From the NCBI RefSeq assembly GCF_900215375.1, contig NZ_OBEF01000009.1, positions 62,001 through 126,000 on the forward strand: DNA of 64,000 nucleotides, in the 5' to 3' direction. How positions within the stretch are numbered: position 1 is the stretch's first letter; every line of letters starts with the position of its first letter. Under the pieces are notes generated by a model. It did not search any database and was not told where the DNA came from. It saw only the letters and a program-made list of their open reading frames with translations. The translations under genes and the position numbers were made by a program. This stretch comes from Enterobacter sp. CC120223-11 (GTDB lineage Bacteria; Pseudomonadota; Gammaproteobacteria; Enterobacterales; Enterobacteriaceae). Shown here one piece after another: positions 47,510 through 57,980 of this stretch.

Positions 47510-48424
47510 ATGAAGTTTACACTGCGACAACTTGAGTTCTACATCGCTTTAGCAGAAACGTTACAGGTTTCTAAAGCCGCCAGTCGCTGCCATATCTCTC
47601 AGTCGTCGATGACCGTTGCCCTGCGAAATCTGGAAGAGGCGCTGGGCGCTCAACTCTTCCTGCGTCAGCCGAAAGGCATCAGGCTGACGGTGGAAGGCGA
47701 GCGCTTCCTGGCGCATGCCCGCAAAATTCTCACCGACAGCCAGCTTGCCATTGAAGATCTGCACCGCAAGCCAGAGACCGTGACGGGCGCGGTACGAATA
47801 GGGATCGCTCAGACGCTTTCAGCCTATCTGCTGCCTGAAATAATCAGCGACATTGAAAGCCGCTTTCCGCTCCTGAATATCGACTGGTACGAAGCAACAG
47901 CCCCCCAGCTATTGACCGCACTGCGTGAAAACAAGGTCGATTTTTGCCTGCTGCTGACCTCGAACATTGAGCACGACGGCAGTCTGAACGTCGAAACCTT
48001 CCTCCGTTCCCTGCGTCAGCTGTGGGTTGCGCCGGGCCACCCGCTGCTCAGCCAGCCGGTTGTCCATCTCCGCGACGTAGAAAAGTTGCCGTTTTTGATG
48101 CTCGACACCGACGAATACCCGACGGTTATCGGTGACGTCTGGCAGCATGAGGGCTATCGGCTGAATATCCATTTTCGCAGCAATTCATTCGAAGCCGTTC
48201 GCAGCCTGGTAGCTCAGGGAAAAGGCGTTACGATTTTGTCCGATCTGGTTTACCGCCCGTGGTCGCTCAACGGTCAGCGCGTGGTTCGCCGCACGATCGA
48301 AGACTGCATCACGTATATGGATGTCGGCGTGGTGAAAACCGTCGATCGTCCGCAGAGTGAAGCCGCCCAGCGAATGGTGGATTTTCTGCGCCAGGCGATT
48401 GTGCGTTTTGATCGGCAGGCCTGA
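47510..48424 (+). CDS. LysR family transcriptional regulator
   Basis: This 304-residue LysR-type regulator has a helix-turn-helix at residues about 1-60 (L-R-Q-L-E-F-Y-I-A-L-A-E-T, then S-Q-S-S-M-T-V-A-L-R-N-L-E). An effector-binding domain follows from residue about 90. No strong ribosome site precedes the ATG at 47510, which suggests modest expression. It is divergent from the EamA-family exporter gene with a 101-base gap and probably controls it. A terminator 19 bases after the stop also serves the convergent guaA. Confidence 0.9.
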   Translation: MKFTLRQLEFYIALAETLQVSKAASRCHISQSSMTVALRNLEEALGAQLFLRQPKGIRLTVEGERFLAHARKILTDSQLAIEDLHRKPETVTGAVRIGIAQTLSAYLLPEIISDIESRFPLLNIDWYEATAPQLLTALRENKVDFCLLLTSNIEHDGSLNVETFLRSLRQLWVAPGHPLLSQPVVHLRDVEKLPFLMLDTDEYPTVIGDVWQHEGYRLNIHFRSNSFEAVRSLVAQGKGVTILSDLVYRPWSLNGQRVVRRTIEDCITYMDVGVVKTVDRPQSEAAQRMVDFLRQAIVRFDRQA

Positions 48425-48432
48425 ATTTCAGG

Positions 48433-48461
48433 CAAAAAAAACCCTCTGCGAACAGAGGGTT
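48433..48461. terminator. Intrinsic terminator of guaBA
   Basis: AACCCTCTG (48440-48448) pairs with CAGAGGGTT (48453-48461) with a CGAA tetraloop. The minus-strand side runs into seven T residues. It lies between the convergent guaA and LysR genes. Confidence 0.87.
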
Positions 48462-48481
48462 GATACATTAAGTCAGAAAGA

Positions 48482-50059
48482 TTATTCCCACTCAATCGTC
48501 GCTGGCGGCTTGCCGCTGATGTCATACACCACGCGGGAAATGCCGTTCACTTCGTTGATGATACGGTTGGAGACGCGGCCTAAGAAGTCATATGGCAGGT
48601 GCGCCCAGTGGGCAGTCATAAAGTCGATGGTTTCTACCGCACGCAGGGAAACAACCCAGTCGTATTTACGGCCATCGCCCATCACGCCGACGGAACGAAC
48701 CGGCAGGAACACGGTGAACGCCTGGCTCACTTTGTTGTACAGGTCGGCTTTATGCAGCTCTTCGATGAAGATAGCATCGGCACGGCGCAGCAGGTCGCAG
48801 TACTCTTTTTTCACTTCGCCCAGCACGCGAACACCAAGGCCCGGGCCCGGGAACGGGTGACGGTAGAGCATGTCGTACGGCAGGCCCAGTTCCAGGCCAA
48901 TCTTGCGCACTTCGTCTTTGAACAGCTCACGCAGTGGCTCAACGAGGCCCATCTTCATCTCTTTCGGCAGGCCGCCCACGTTGTGGTGAGATTTGATGAC
49001 GTGCGCTTTACCGGTGGCAGACGCCGCAGATTCGATAACGTCAGGGTAGATAGTGCCCTGCGCCAGCCACTTCACGTCTTCCAGCTTCAGCGCTTCTTCA
49101 TCGAACACTTCCACGAATACGCGACCGATGATCTTACGTTTCGCTTCAGGATCGTTTTCACCCGCCAGCGCGTCGAGGAAGCGCTTTTCACCTTCCACGT
49201 GAACGATGTTCAGGCCGAAATGATCGCCAAACATGTCCATAACCTGTTGGGCTTCGTTCAGGCGCAGCAGGCCGTTGTCGACGAACACGCAGGTCAGGTT
49301 TTCGCCGATGGCGCGGTGCAGCAGCATCGCGGTGACGGAAGAGTCCACGCCGCCGGACAGGCCAAGAATAACTTTGTCGTTACCAACCTGCTCGCGAAGG
49401 CGGACGATCGCGTCTTCGATGATTTTAGCCGGGGTCCACAGCGCTTCGCAGCCGCAGATGTCCAGCACAAAACGCTCCAGCAGACGCTGGCCCTGGCGGG
49501 TGTGCGTCACTTCCGGGTGGAACTGCACGCCGTAGAAGCGTTTTTCTTCGTTTGCCATAATGGCAAATGGGCAGGTTTCGGTGCTGGCAACGGTGACGAA
49601 ATCAGACGGGATCGCGGTGACTTTGTCGCCGTGGCTCATCCACACGTCGAGCAGCGCTTTGCCGTCGGCGGTCAGGGAGTCTTCGATACCGCGAATCAGC
49701 GCGCTGTCGGTTTTCACTTCCACCTGCGCGTAGCCAAACTCGCGCTCGCTGGAGGACTCAACGTGGCCGCCAAGCTGCATTGCCATGGTCTGCATGCCGT
49801 AGCAGACGCCGAACACCGGCACGCCTGCATTAAACACGTACTCTGGCGCGCGCGGGCTGTTGTCTTCAGTGGTGCTTTCCGGGCCGCCGGAAAGGATGAT
49901 ACCGCTCGGATTGAACTCACGAATCTGCGCTTCGGTAACGTCCCAGGCCCACAGTTCGCAGTAAACGCCGAGTTCACGTACGCGACGCGCCACCAGCTGG
50001 GTGTACTGAGAACCAAAATCGAGGATAAGAATGCGATGCTTATGAATATTGTCGGTCAT
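48482..50059 (-). CDS. guaA: GMP synthase (glutamine-hydrolysing)
   Basis: GuaA converts XMP to GMP with ATP and glutamine. The 525-residue length equals that of E. coli GuaA. The class I glutaminase domain has nucleophile Cys86 in G-V-C-Y-G-M-Q and the His/Glu pair in H-P-E-V-T-H. The ATP pyrophosphatase domain has the P-loop G-L-S-G-G-V-D-S-S near residue 235, and the C-terminal dimerisation domain ends P-P-A-T-I-E-W-E. It is the second gene of the guaBA operon, 65 bases after guaB. Confidence 0.98.
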   Translation of the reverse strand: MTDNIHKHRILILDFGSQYTQLVARRVRELGVYCELWAWDVTEAQIREFNPSGIILSGGPESTTEDNSPRAPEYVFNAGVPVFGVCYGMQTMAMQLGGHVESSSEREFGYAQVEVKTDSALIRGIEDSLTADGKALLDVWMSHGDKVTAIPSDFVTVASTETCPFAIMANEEKRFYGVQFHPEVTHTRQGQRLLERFVLDICGCEALWTPAKIIEDAIVRLREQVGNDKVILGLSGGVDSSVTAMLLHRAIGENLTCVFVDNGLLRLNEAQQVMDMFGDHFGLNIVHVEGEKRFLDALAGENDPEAKRKIIGRVFVEVFDEEALKLEDVKWLAQGTIYPDVIESAASATGKAHVIKSHHNVGGLPKEMKMGLVEPLRELFKDEVRKIGLELGLPYDMLYRHPFPGPGLGVRVLGEVKKEYCDLLRRADAIFIEELHKADLYNKVSQAFTVFLPVRSVGVMGDGRKYDWVVSLRAVETIDFMTAHWAHLPYDFLGRVSNRIINEVNGISRVVYDISGKPPATIEWE

Positions 50060-50124
50060 TGACGGTAATTCCAGGGCAAGTGAAACAAAATCAAAGCGCC
50101 CGGCGAGAGCCGGGCGCGGAATTA

Positions 50125-51591
50125 TCAGGAACCCATGCGGTAGTTCGGGGATTCTTTGGTGATGGTCACGTCGTGAACGTGACTCTCCTGAATGCCCGCC
50201 CCGCTGATGCGGACGAATTCAGCTTTGGTACGCAGCGCGTCGATGGTACCACAGCCGGTCAGGCCCATACAGGAGCGCAGGCCGCCCATCTGCTGGTGAA
50301 TGATCTCTTTCAGACGGCCCTTGTAAGCCACGCGGCCTTCGATACCTTCCGGCACCAGTTTGTCCGCCGCGTTATCGGTCTGGAAGTAACGGTCAGAAGA
50401 GCCTTTGGACATCGCGCCCAGGGAGCCCATGCCGCGATAGGATTTGTAAGAACGGCCCTGATACAGCTCGATTTCACCCGGAGATTCTTCGGTGCCTGCC
50501 AGCATGGAGCCAACCATCACCGCGCTTGCACCAGCGGCGATAGCTTTCGCCACGTCGCCAGAGAAACGGATCCCGCCATCGGCGATAACCGGAATGCCCA
50601 GACCTTCCAGCGCTTCAACCGCGTCGGCAACGGCGGTGATCTGTGGCACACCCACGCCGGTCACGATACGGGTAGTACAAATGGAGCCAGGGCCGATACC
50701 TACTTTTACTGCGCTGCAACCTGCTTCAGCCAGAGCACGAGCCCCTGCGCCTGTCGCCACGTTGCCGCCGATGATTTGCAGATCAGGGTATTTCGCGCGG
50801 GTATCACGAATACGTTGCAGAACGCCTTCGGAATGGCCGTGGGAGGAGTCGATCAGCAGCACGTCCACGCCTGCAGCAACCAGCGCATCAACGCGCTCTT
50901 CGTTACCCGCACCTGCACCAACAGCCGCGCCAACGCGCAGGCGACCCTGCTCATCTTTACAGGCGTTTGGTTTACGTTCTGCTTTCTGGAAATCTTTTAC
51001 GGTGATCATGCCGCGCAGGTGGAAGCTGGCATCGACAACCAGCGCTTTCTCAACGCGTTTTTCGTGCATTTTCGCGAACACCACGTCGCGGGCTTCGCCT
51101 TCACGCACGGTCACCAGACGCTCTTTCGGCGTCATATAAACGCTGACAGGCTGGTTCAGGTCGGTAACGAAACGCACGTCGCGACCGGTGATGATACCGA
51201 CCAGCTCGTTGCTTTCGGTCACAACCGGATAGCCAGCAAAGCCGTTACGGGCGGTCAGCTCTTTCACTTCAGCCAGGGTGGTGGTTGGCAGCACGGTCTG
51301 CGGGTCGGACACCACGCCAGATTCGTGCTTCTTCACGCGGCGAACTTCTTCCGCCTGGCGCTCGATGGACATGTTTTTATGGATAAAGCCGATGCCGCCT
51401 TCCTGAGCCAGGGCAATGGCCAGACGCGCTTCAGTCACGGTATCCATGGCTGCGGAGAGCATAGGAATGTTAAGACGAATGGTTTTAGTCAGCTGCGTGC
51501 TGAGGTCAGCAGTATTCGGCAGAACGGTGGAATGAGCGGGAACGAGGAGGACGTCGTCAAACGTCAGGGCTTCTTTGGCGATACGTAGCAT
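50125..51591 (-). CDS. guaB: Inosine-5'-monophosphate dehydrogenase
   Basis: GuaB oxidises IMP to XMP with NAD, the first committed step to GMP. Starting at the ATG at 51591 ([14 protein letters not shown]) gives 488 residues, the E. coli length; the open frame continues 37 codons further but into the promoter. A catalytic (beta/alpha)8 barrel is interrupted by two CBS domains (residues about 93-205). The active-site cysteine is in G-P-G-S-I-C-T-T-R (about 305), and the mobile flap contains Y-R-G-M-G-S. It is the first gene of guaBA and divergent from xseA. Confidence 0.98.
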   Translation of the reverse strand: MLRIAKEALTFDDVLLVPAHSTVLPNTADLSTQLTKTIRLNIPMLSAAMDTVTEARLAIALAQEGGIGFIHKNMSIERQAEEVRRVKKHESGVVSDPQTVLPTTTLAEVKELTARNGFAGYPVVTESNELVGIITGRDVRFVTDLNQPVSVYMTPKERLVTVREGEARDVVFAKMHEKRVEKALVVDASFHLRGMITVKDFQKAERKPNACKDEQGRLRVGAAVGAGAGNEERVDALVAAGVDVLLIDSSHGHSEGVLQRIRDTRAKYPDLQIIGGNVATGAGARALAEAGCSAVKVGIGPGSICTTRIVTGVGVPQITAVADAVEALEGLGIPVIADGGIRFSGDVAKAIAAGASAVMVGSMLAGTEESPGEIELYQGRSYKSYRGMGSLGAMSKGSSDRYFQTDNAADKLVPEGIEGRVAYKGRLKEIIHQQMGGLRSCMGLTGCGTIDALRTKAEFVRISGAGIQESHVHDVTITKESPNYRMGS

Positions 51592-51633
51592 GGGCAATAT
51601 CTCTACCTGGAGGTTAATAAATATTGCCGTGGC

Positions 51634-51659
51634 ATTATACAGAGCGTAATCGGTTGCAT
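51634..51659 (-). promoter_or_regulatory. guaBA promoter -10 and PurR box
   Basis: On the minus strand, ATGCAACCGATTACGC (51644-51659) agrees with the PurR consensus ANGCAANCGNTTNCNT at all but the last position. TATAAT follows at 51634-51639. The operator overlaps the promoter core between -35 and -10. Confidence 0.82.
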
Positions 51660-51751
51660 CCACACTTTTTTGCAAAAAATACTTGCACTGGCCTCTGAGC
51701 AAGTTACTATCGACTGAATAACCTGCTGATTTAGAATTTGATCTCGCTCAC

Positions 51752-53128
51752 ATGTTGCCCTCTCAATCTCCCTCAATTTTTACCGTCAGCCGCCTGAATC
51801 AGACGGTAAGACTGCTGCTTGAGCAGGAAATGGGGCAAGTCTGGATCAGCGGCGAAATCTCCAACTTTTCTCAGCCCTCCTCCGGCCACTGGTATTTCAC
51901 GCTTAAAGACGACACCGCTCAGGTGCGCTGCGCGATGTTTCGCAACAGCAATCGCCGCGTCACATTTCGCCCGCAGCACGGCCAGCAGGTTTTAGTCCGC
52001 GCGAATATCACTCTGTATGAACCGCGCGGCGACTATCAGATCATCGTCGAAAGCATGCAGCCCGCCGGTGAAGGCCTGCTTCAGCAGAAATATGAACAGC
52101 TGAAGGCAATGCTGTCGGCGGAAGGTCTGTTTGATCAGCAGTTCAAGCAAGAACTCCCCTCTCCTGCGCACTGCGTGGGTGTCGTTACATCTAAAACAGG
52201 TGCCGCTCTGCACGACATTCTGCACGTGTTGAAACGCCGTGATCCGTCGCTGCCGGTGGTTATTTATCCCACTTCCGTTCAGGGCGAAGATGCGCCCGCG
52301 CAAATTGTTCGCGCGATTGAACTGGCAAACCAGCGCGAAGAATGTGACGTGCTGATCGTGGGCCGCGGCGGCGGTTCGCTGGAAGATTTGTGGAGCTTTA
52401 ACGACGAACGAGTGGCGCGGGCAATTTTCGCCAGCCGCATTCCGGTGGTGAGTGCCGTCGGGCATGAAACCGACGTGACAATTGCCGATTTCGTGGCAGA
52501 CCTACGGGCCCCCACGCCTTCCGCAGCCGCAGAAATGGTCAGCCGTAATCAGCTGGAGCTTCTGCGCCAGGTGCAGTCGGCGCAGCAGCGGCTGGAAATG
52601 GCGATGGATTATTTCATTGCCAACCGCAACCGCCGCTTCAGCCAGCTGCATCATCGCCTGCAACAGCAGCATCCTCAGCTGCGTCTGGCTCGTCAGCAAA
52701 CCGTGCTCGACCGTCTGCGCCAGCGCATGAGCTTTGCGCTCGATAATCAGCTGAAGAAAACGACCCAGCGCCAGCAGCGGCTCACTCAGCGCCTGAACCA
52801 GCAAAACCCACAGCCGCGAATCTATCGCGCTCAGACGCGTATTCAGCAGCTGGAATATCGGCTCGTGCAGACGCTTCGCAGCCAGTTAAGCGCCACGCGT
52901 GAACGTTTTGGCAATGCGGTCACGCACCTGGAAGCCGTCAGCCCGTTATCCACGCTGGCGCGCGGCTATAGCGTCACCACCGCGTCGGATGGCAAGCTGG
53001 TGAAACAGGCGAAGCAGCTGAAAGCGGGAGAAACGCTGACCACGCGTCTGGCTGATGGCGTGGTAGAAAGTAAAGTGACAAAAGTGACACCCGTGAAGAA
53101 AACGCGGGCGCGTAAAGCGCAACCGTAG
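51752..53128 (+). CDS. xseA: Exodeoxyribonuclease VII large subunit
   Basis: XseA with XseB degrades single-stranded DNA to short oligonucleotides from both ends. The 458-residue protein has an N-terminal OB-fold (residues about 18-110, with [10 protein letters not shown] and Y-F-T-L-K-D). The catalytic domain carries [14 protein letters not shown] and [12 protein letters not shown] long Gln/Arg-rich coiled coil (residues about 270-390) that binds XseB follows. It is divergent from guaB and followed by a REP unit. Confidence 0.97.
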   Translation: MLPSQSPSIFTVSRLNQTVRLLLEQEMGQVWISGEISNFSQPSSGHWYFTLKDDTAQVRCAMFRNSNRRVTFRPQHGQQVLVRANITLYEPRGDYQIIVESMQPAGEGLLQQKYEQLKAMLSAEGLFDQQFKQELPSPAHCVGVVTSKTGAALHDILHVLKRRDPSLPVVIYPTSVQGEDAPAQIVRAIELANQREECDVLIVGRGGGSLEDLWSFNDERVARAIFASRIPVVSAVGHETDVTIADFVADLRAPTPSAAAEMVSRNQLELLRQVQSAQQRLEMAMDYFIANRNRRFSQLHHRLQQQHPQLRLARQQTVLDRLRQRMSFALDNQLKKTTQRQQRLTQRLNQQNPQPRIYRAQTRIQQLEYRLVQTLRSQLSATRERFGNAVTHLEAVSPLSTLARGYSVTTASDGKLVKQAKQLKAGETLTTRLADGVVESKVTKVTPVKKTRARKAQP

Positions 53129-53157
53129 CCCGGTAAGGCGTAAGCCGCCACCGGGCA
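53129..53157. repeat. REP element between xseA and yfgJ
   Basis: GCCCGGTAAGGCG and its imperfect complement CGCCACCGGGC form the usual REP palindrome, one base after the xseA stop. Confidence 0.75.
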
Positions 53158-53164
53158 TAAGCCA

Positions 53165-53380
53165 TCAGGCAACAACAAACTCCACGCGCTTTTTCGAAAT
53201 CAGCCCATGGCCGTTCTGGCAGAAATAATCCACCGCACCGCAGGCCTTTAGCACTTCCAGCGGCTTATGACACTCCGGGCAAAGCGCCTGTAAAGCAAAA
53301 TCCTGCTGACAGTGCGCGCAGTGTCCCTGTTCGCCCTGCTGTTCCAGCGCGCTATGACAAATCGGACAATTCAGTTCCAT
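53165..53380 (-). CDS. yfgJ: Zinc-ribbon protein YfgJ
   Basis: This 71-residue protein has four Cys-pair motifs: C-P-I-C, C-A-H-C, C-P-E-C, and a final C with H in F-C-Q-N-G-H. These give two zinc-ribbon-like sites. The C-terminal half (K-A-C-G-A-V-D-Y-F-C to K-K-R-V-E-F-V) is almost the same as in E. coli YfgJ, which is also 71 residues. The function is unknown. The ATG at 53380 follows GGAG at 6 bases; a longer frame reading is unlikely. In E. coli it lies next to der; here one gene intervenes. Confidence 0.93.
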   Translation of the reverse strand: MELNCPICHSALEQQGEQGHCAHCQQDFALQALCPECHKPLEVLKACGAVDYFCQNGHGLISKKRVEFVVA

Positions 53381-53409
53381 CGTGATCTCCTGATGCATGT
53401 GATGAGAAG

Positions 53410-54498
53410 TTAATGAGCACCGCGCAGCAGCTGCTGTAATTCCAGCAGCGCAGCCACTTCGGCGATGCGGCGCTGAGTGAACTGGCTGACCTGGTCTGCG
53501 GCTCGCACAAACAGGCTGTTTTCACCGAGGATCCACCGCGCCAGGCAGCGGTCGTAAACCGGGCCGTTCAACGTCCAGCGCTGCACCGTTTCCCCCTGCC
53601 AGATTTCCAGCACGTCATTTGCCCCACGGCGATCCTGGCTGAGAATAGTGCCGTCGAGCAGATGAAGGCGAATTCCTTTCTGGCCACCCGCGGGACCTGC
53701 GTATTTGTTCAGCCACATTTCCAGCGGAATGCCGCAGAGTTGCCCTTGCAGATGCGCGCTGCCTTCCGCGGTCGTAAAATCGCCTTGCGCAATGGCGTTG
53801 CCCAGGCGGTCTTTGGCCTCAACCAAAGTAAGCGCTAACTGATTATTCACCCCGAGCGTCGCCAGCGTCTCATGCATCATCGCCAATACGTGGGTTCCGA
53901 TATCCACAATGACGCCATCAGGGTGTCTGAGCGTGCGCGTGTCCGGCTCGCCGGTGGCGAAATTAAGGGCAACAGGCTCACCCTTGTCGTTAAAGCCGCT
54001 GGGCTCTAACAGATAGCCTTCGATTTTAACGATATCGACAAGCGTGAGCGGCGGCACGGCCAGGGAAACATCAGACTCAGGTAGCCAGTCGCTTTCCACT
54101 TCCCCGCGCACTATCTGCGCCACGCCGTCCCTTGCCATCCAGTGATCGAGCGCGAGAACGCGGCGGGCGTTTTCAGGCTCGGCCAGCAGCGCCTGAAGCT
54201 GATCGAGCTGCTCCAGCGTGGCCGCGACAGGTTTTTCCACCACGATACGCGGCACGTCAGACGCCAGTATCTGTTCCAACACGGGCAAATGCCACAGCGA
54301 AGACGTGGTGATGAAGACAATCTCAGGCTTTTTTGCCAGCAGCGCGTCCAGCGATTCGCAGCGCTGAATCCCAATGGGTGCGCGGGAGGCGTCCACATCA
54401 AAGCCGTAACAGTGCTCAAGTGGAATATTCAGCCGCTTCAATGCCGGCAGGTATGCGGTTTCAACGACTGCGCCGAGACCCATAAATCCAAATTTCAT
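53410..54498 (-). CDS. Gfo/Idh/MocA family oxidoreductase
   Basis: This 362-residue protein has an N-terminal Rossmann domain (F-G-F-M-G-L-G-A-V-V from residue 3) and the family motif V-E-K-P-V-A near residue 87. An alpha/beta C-terminal domain follows, with D-I-G-T-H-V-L-A in the region of the catalytic His. Family members oxidise or reduce sugars, inositols or related compounds with NAD(P). The glycine motif is G-x-G-x-V rather than the commoner G-x-G-x-x-G. The ATG at 54498 (or 54501) follows GAGG. It is inserted between yfgJ and der relative to E. coli. The substrate is unknown. Confidence 0.82.
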   Translation of the reverse strand: MKFGFMGLGAVVETAYLPALKRLNIPLEHCYGFDVDASRAPIGIQRCESLDALLAKKPEIVFITTSSLWHLPVLEQILASDVPRIVVEKPVAATLEQLDQLQALLAEPENARRVLALDHWMARDGVAQIVRGEVESDWLPESDVSLAVPPLTLVDIVKIEGYLLEPSGFNDKGEPVALNFATGEPDTRTLRHPDGVIVDIGTHVLAMMHETLATLGVNNQLALTLVEAKDRLGNAIAQGDFTTAEGSAHLQGQLCGIPLEMWLNKYAGPAGGQKGIRLHLLDGTILSQDRRGANDVLEIWQGETVQRWTLNGPVYDRCLARWILGENSLFVRAADQVSQFTQRRIAEVAALLELQQLLRGAH

Positions 54499-54511
54499 CA
54501 TCAACCTCAGA

Positions 54512-54539
54512 AAGAAAAAACCCGCCATAAAGGCGGGTT
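54512..54539 (-). terminator. Intrinsic terminator of der
   Basis: AACCCGCC (54519-54526) pairs with GGCGGGTT (54532-54539) over a 5-base loop and is followed on the minus strand by TTTTTT. It separates der from the oxidoreductase gene, which therefore needs its own promoter. Confidence 0.85.
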
Positions 54540-54572
54540 AGTATCAGTTCCGCGCCAGCATTGCTGCGGCGG

Positions 54573-56054
54573 TTACTTGCTTTTCTTGATGTGTTTAATC
54601 AAACGCTTACGCTTACGCATCTGATTTGGCGTCAGGGTGTTGCGCTTGTTGGCGAACGGGTTATCCCCTTCCTTGAACTGAATGCGGATAGGCGTGCCCA
54701 TCACATCCAGCGACTTGCGGAAGTAGTTCATCAGGTAGCGCTTGTAGGAATCCGGCAGGTCTTTCACCTGGTTGCCGTGGATGACCACAATCGGTGGGTT
54801 GTAGCCACCGGCGTGCGCATACTTCAGCTTCACGCGACGGCCACGCACCAGCGGCGGCTGGTGATCGTCCTGCGCCATGTTCATGATGCGGGTCAGCATC
54901 GCGGTGCTCTGGCGTTTGGTCGAGCTGTCGTAGGCTTCGCGGACAGATTCGAACAGGTTGCCAACGCCGCTGCCGTGCAGGGCGGAGATGAAATGCACAC
55001 GGGCAAAGTCGATAAAGCCCAGACGGAAGTCGAGGGTCTCTTTCACCTGCTCGCGCACTTCATTGCTCAGGCCATCCCACTTGTTGACGACAATCACCAG
55101 TGAGCGCCCACTATTGAGGATAAAGCCCAGCAGCGAGAGATCCTGGTCGGAAATGCCTTCGCGGGCATCAATGACCAGCATCACCACGTTAGCATCTTCG
55201 ATAGCCTGCAACGTTTTGATTACCGAGAATTTTTCAACGGTGTCGGTGATTTTGCCGCGTTTACGCACGCCCGCGGTGTCGATGAGCACGTATTCACGCT
55301 CGTCGCGTTCCATCGGGATATAGATGCTGTCGCGAGTGGTGCCCGGCATGTCGTAGACCACTACGCGGTCTTCGCCGAGGATACGGTTAGTTAGCGTTGA
55401 CTTACCGACGTTCGGGCGGCCAACGATAGCCAGTTTAATTGGCAGGCTACGCGGGTCGAAATCGTCTTCCGGTTCCTCTTCTGCTTCTTCACCGTTCTGC
55501 TCAGCTTCAAACTGCGCCCAGTACTCGGCGTCTTCGTCTACTTCTTCCGCCGGTGCCAGCTCTTCCATAAACGGCAGAAGTGCTTCTTCAATCAGGCTGG
55601 TTACGCCACGACCGTGGGAAGCCGCAATCGGGTGAATATCGCCGAGGCCCAGGGACCAGAAATCAGCCATGGCCTGATCCGGGTCGATGCCGTCGGTTTT
55701 GTTGGCCACCAGGAAAGTGGCTTTTTCACGAGAGCGCAGATGTTTGGCGATGGCAATGTCCGCAGGCATCAGCCCGGCGCGCGCATCGACCATAAACAGC
55801 ACCACGTCGGCTTCTTCAATCGCCAGCAGCGACTGTTCCGCCATGCGCGTTTCCACGCCTTCTTCCGTGCCGTCGATACCTCCGGTATCGATACAGATAA
55901 ACTCGCGGCCTTCCACTTCAGCACGACCGTACTTACGGTCACGAGTCAGACCCGGGAAATCCGCGACCAGCGCATCTCGCGTGCGCGTCAAACGGTTAAA
56001 CAGCGTGGATTTTCCAACGTTAGGGCGCCCGACAAGCGCGACCACAGGTACCAT
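54573..56054 (-). CDS. der: Ribosome biogenesis GTPase Der (EngA)
   Basis: Der is an essential GTPase that helps mature the 50S subunit. The 493-residue protein has two tandem G domains, each with the P-loop [10 protein letters not shown] (near residues 9 and 211). The switch motifs D-T-G-G-I and D-T-A-G-V and the specificity motifs N-K-T-D and N-K-W-D are present. A KH-like domain and a basic tail (R-K-R-K-R-L-I-K-H) follow. A Glu-rich linker ([10 protein letters not shown]) joins the G domains. It is the last gene of the hisS-yfgM-bamB-der group. Confidence 0.97.
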   Translation of the reverse strand: MVPVVALVGRPNVGKSTLFNRLTRTRDALVADFPGLTRDRKYGRAEVEGREFICIDTGGIDGTEEGVETRMAEQSLLAIEEADVVLFMVDARAGLMPADIAIAKHLRSREKATFLVANKTDGIDPDQAMADFWSLGLGDIHPIAASHGRGVTSLIEEALLPFMEELAPAEEVDEDAEYWAQFEAEQNGEEAEEEPEDDFDPRSLPIKLAIVGRPNVGKSTLTNRILGEDRVVVYDMPGTTRDSIYIPMERDEREYVLIDTAGVRKRGKITDTVEKFSVIKTLQAIEDANVVMLVIDAREGISDQDLSLLGFILNSGRSLVIVVNKWDGLSNEVREQVKETLDFRLGFIDFARVHFISALHGSGVGNLFESVREAYDSSTKRQSTAMLTRIMNMAQDDHQPPLVRGRRVKLKYAHAGGYNPPIVVIHGNQVKDLPDSYKRYLMNYFRKSLDVMGTPIRIQFKEGDNPFANKRNTLTPNQMRKRKRLIKHIKKSK

Positions 56055-56085
56055 GATAAATGCCTCTTAAAATCTAAAAACAGTA

Positions 56086-56115
56086 AAACGGCCCCTGCTA
56101 AAACAGGAGCCGTTT
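56086..56115 (-). terminator. Hairpin between bamB and der, possible attenuator
   Basis: AAACGGC (56086-56092) and CCTG (56094-56097) pair with CAGG and GCCGTTT (to 56115) with one mismatch. The minus-strand tail is TTTTACTGTTTTTAG, so termination is likely partial and der may be transcribed by read-through. Confidence 0.6.
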
Positions 56116-56137
56116 GCAATGCAGACTGCGAACAGAC

Positions 56138-57316
56138 TTAACGCGTAATGGAGTACAGCGTACCGTCTTTCGCCTGGATCAGCAGTTGACCATCGGCCAC
56201 CACAGGATCGGTCAGGAATCCGGAACTGTCCACTTTTTGCTGAGCAACAAAGCGGCCATCCTGCGGATTCATCCAATGCATGTAACCTTCGCTGTCGCCA
56301 ACCACCAGGCTGCCATTGTACAACACAGGTGAGGTCAGCAGACGGTGCAGCAGATCGCTCTGCGTCCACAGCGTCACGCCGCCATCGGTGCTCAGCGCCA
56401 GTATGCGGTCATTCTGATCGACCAGGTAAATACGATTACCGTCGACCACAAAATCGTTCACCGAGCCCAGCTCACGTTTCCACATGATCTGACCGCTGCG
56501 CAGATCCAGCGCGGTCAGGTTGCCGTTGTACGCCAGAGCATACACGACGCCGTTAACAATCACCGGAGTGGTGTCCACGTCGCTCAGGCGATCGATTTCA
56601 GTCGGACCAGTAGCCTGAGAAATACGCTGCTGCCAAATCAGCTGGCCCTGCTGCATCAGCACGGCGTTCACGCGACCGTTATCACCGCCGACGATAGCCG
56701 CGCCAAACGCGACTGCCGGTGCGGATTCGCCGCGCAGGGAGAGCGCTGGCATGTCGAGGTTAACGGTCCATTTGACGCTACCGTCAGTTTCGTTCAGCGC
56801 CTGCAGCTGGCCGTTGCTGGTGTGAATCAGCACCATGCCGTCGCTGACCACAGGACGAGACAGAGCTTCACCAGCGACGCGGGTCTGCCATGCCACGGTA
56901 CCATCGCTGGTATTCAGGGCATAAACCTGCGCTTTTTCAGAGCCCACGTAGACGTGGCCACCGTTCACCGTCAGGCCGCCGGACAGCAGCGCCGGAGCAC
57001 GTGAGAACCAGCCATCTTTCTCGGCCAGATTGACGGACCAGACTTCTTCCCCGCTATCCGCGTGCAGCGCTTTAACGGTACCTTTACGGTCCGCTGCGTA
57101 CACCACGCTATCGGCGATAGCTGGATGCAGGTTGGAATAGAAATCACCAATACCGCTCCCTACGGATTCGCTCCAGGAGGTCGACGGAGTAAACTGATTT
57201 TCAACCGTTGGCAGCGGGGACATTTTCACAACGTCTTCTTCGCTGTTAAACAGTGAACAACCGCTCAATAACGTAACAGACAGCAGTCCTGGCAAAAGTA
57301 ATTTACGCAATTGCAT
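56138..57316 (-). CDS. bamB: Outer membrane protein assembly factor BamB
   Basis: BamB is a lipoprotein of the BAM complex that binds BamA POTRA domains. The 392-residue length equals that of E. coli BamB. The signal peptide ends with lipobox L-L-S-G-C (Cys20). The mature part forms an eight-bladed propeller of PQQ-like repeats, visible as recurring A-x-D-x-x-x-G-x-x-x-W patterns (for example L-D-L-R-S-G-Q-I-M-W-K). It lies 10 bases after yfgM. Confidence 0.97.
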   Translation of the reverse strand: MQLRKLLLPGLLSVTLLSGCSLFNSEEDVVKMSPLPTVENQFTPSTSWSESVGSGIGDFYSNLHPAIADSVVYAADRKGTVKALHADSGEEVWSVNLAEKDGWFSRAPALLSGGLTVNGGHVYVGSEKAQVYALNTSDGTVAWQTRVAGEALSRPVVSDGMVLIHTSNGQLQALNETDGSVKWTVNLDMPALSLRGESAPAVAFGAAIVGGDNGRVNAVLMQQGQLIWQQRISQATGPTEIDRLSDVDTTPVIVNGVVYALAYNGNLTALDLRSGQIMWKRELGSVNDFVVDGNRIYLVDQNDRILALSTDGGVTLWTQSDLLHRLLTSPVLYNGSLVVGDSEGYMHWMNPQDGRFVAQQKVDSSGFLTDPVVADGQLLIQAKDGTLYSITR

Positions 57317-57326
57317 CGGGTCCCTC

Positions 57327-57947
57327 TCAGATGGACAAATTATTCATTTTCATGCGCATCATTTCGCTGAGCGCAGGGGAAGCATCACTTTTCACACCGG
57401 CTTCCCAGGCGGCACGGGCCCCCTGCTTATCGCCTTTGCTCAACAGGATTTCGCCGCGTAAATCTGCAACGATTGCCGTCCAGCCTTCCCCTTTAATCCC
57501 TTCTAGGGTTTTCAGGGCAGCGTCCGGTTGTTTCATTTGCAGCTGAACGCGCGCCAGACGCATATTGATAACCGATTTCAGGTTGTCATCAGGCGCGGCA
57601 GCGAGGCCCAGCTGCAGCTGTTTTTCTGCTTTATCCAATTCACCGGCATCAACAAACTGCTGAGCCAGCTCGAGGGCCGCAAAGGCACCGTAGGCATTCT
57701 TTTCACCGGCAGCGATTTTCTCTGCTGCGGCATAAGTTTCAGGCTTGCCTGCTTTCAGGCCGGTCACGGCAGTCTGATAAGCCTGTGAACTCTCACGCGA
57801 AGTATCTTCCTGATGAGACGTCCAGTAGCGCCAGCCGACCAGCGCACCAATCCCAAGGATGACGCCAACCGCCAGCGCTTTGCCGTTTTCAGCAAAGAAA
57901 TTTTTGAGCGCGTCGACCTGTTCGTTTTCGTTGTTGTAAACTTCCAC
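57327..57947 (-). CDS. yfgM: YfgM, SecYEG-associated membrane protein
   Basis: YfgM is an inner-membrane protein with a TPR-like periplasmic domain that, in E. coli, works with PpiD near the SecYEG translocon and influences the Rcs response. The 206-residue length equals that of the E. coli protein. A short cytosolic N-terminus is followed by one membrane segment at residues 24-42 (A-L-A-V-G-V-I-L-G-I-G-A-L-V-G-W). Four TPR-like helical pairs follow. It lies between hisS and bamB on one transcript. Confidence 0.95.
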   Translation of the reverse strand: MEVYNNENEQVDALKNFFAENGKALAVGVILGIGALVGWRYWTSHQEDTSRESSQAYQTAVTGLKAGKPETYAAAEKIAAGEKNAYGAFAALELAQQFVDAGELDKAEKQLQLGLAAAPDDNLKSVINMRLARVQLQMKQPDAALKTLEGIKGEGWTAIVADLRGEILLSKGDKQGARAAWEAGVKSDASPALSEMMRMKMNNLSI

Positions 57948-57980
57948 GCAGTTCTTCTCCTGAATAATAATCCTGGGCGA

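Noticed and set aside
48599-50062. Open frame of 487 codons antisense to guaA, and a similar one (50059-51588) antisense to guaB
   Set aside because: They mirror strongly conserved genes with biased codon use and show no recognisable protein features.
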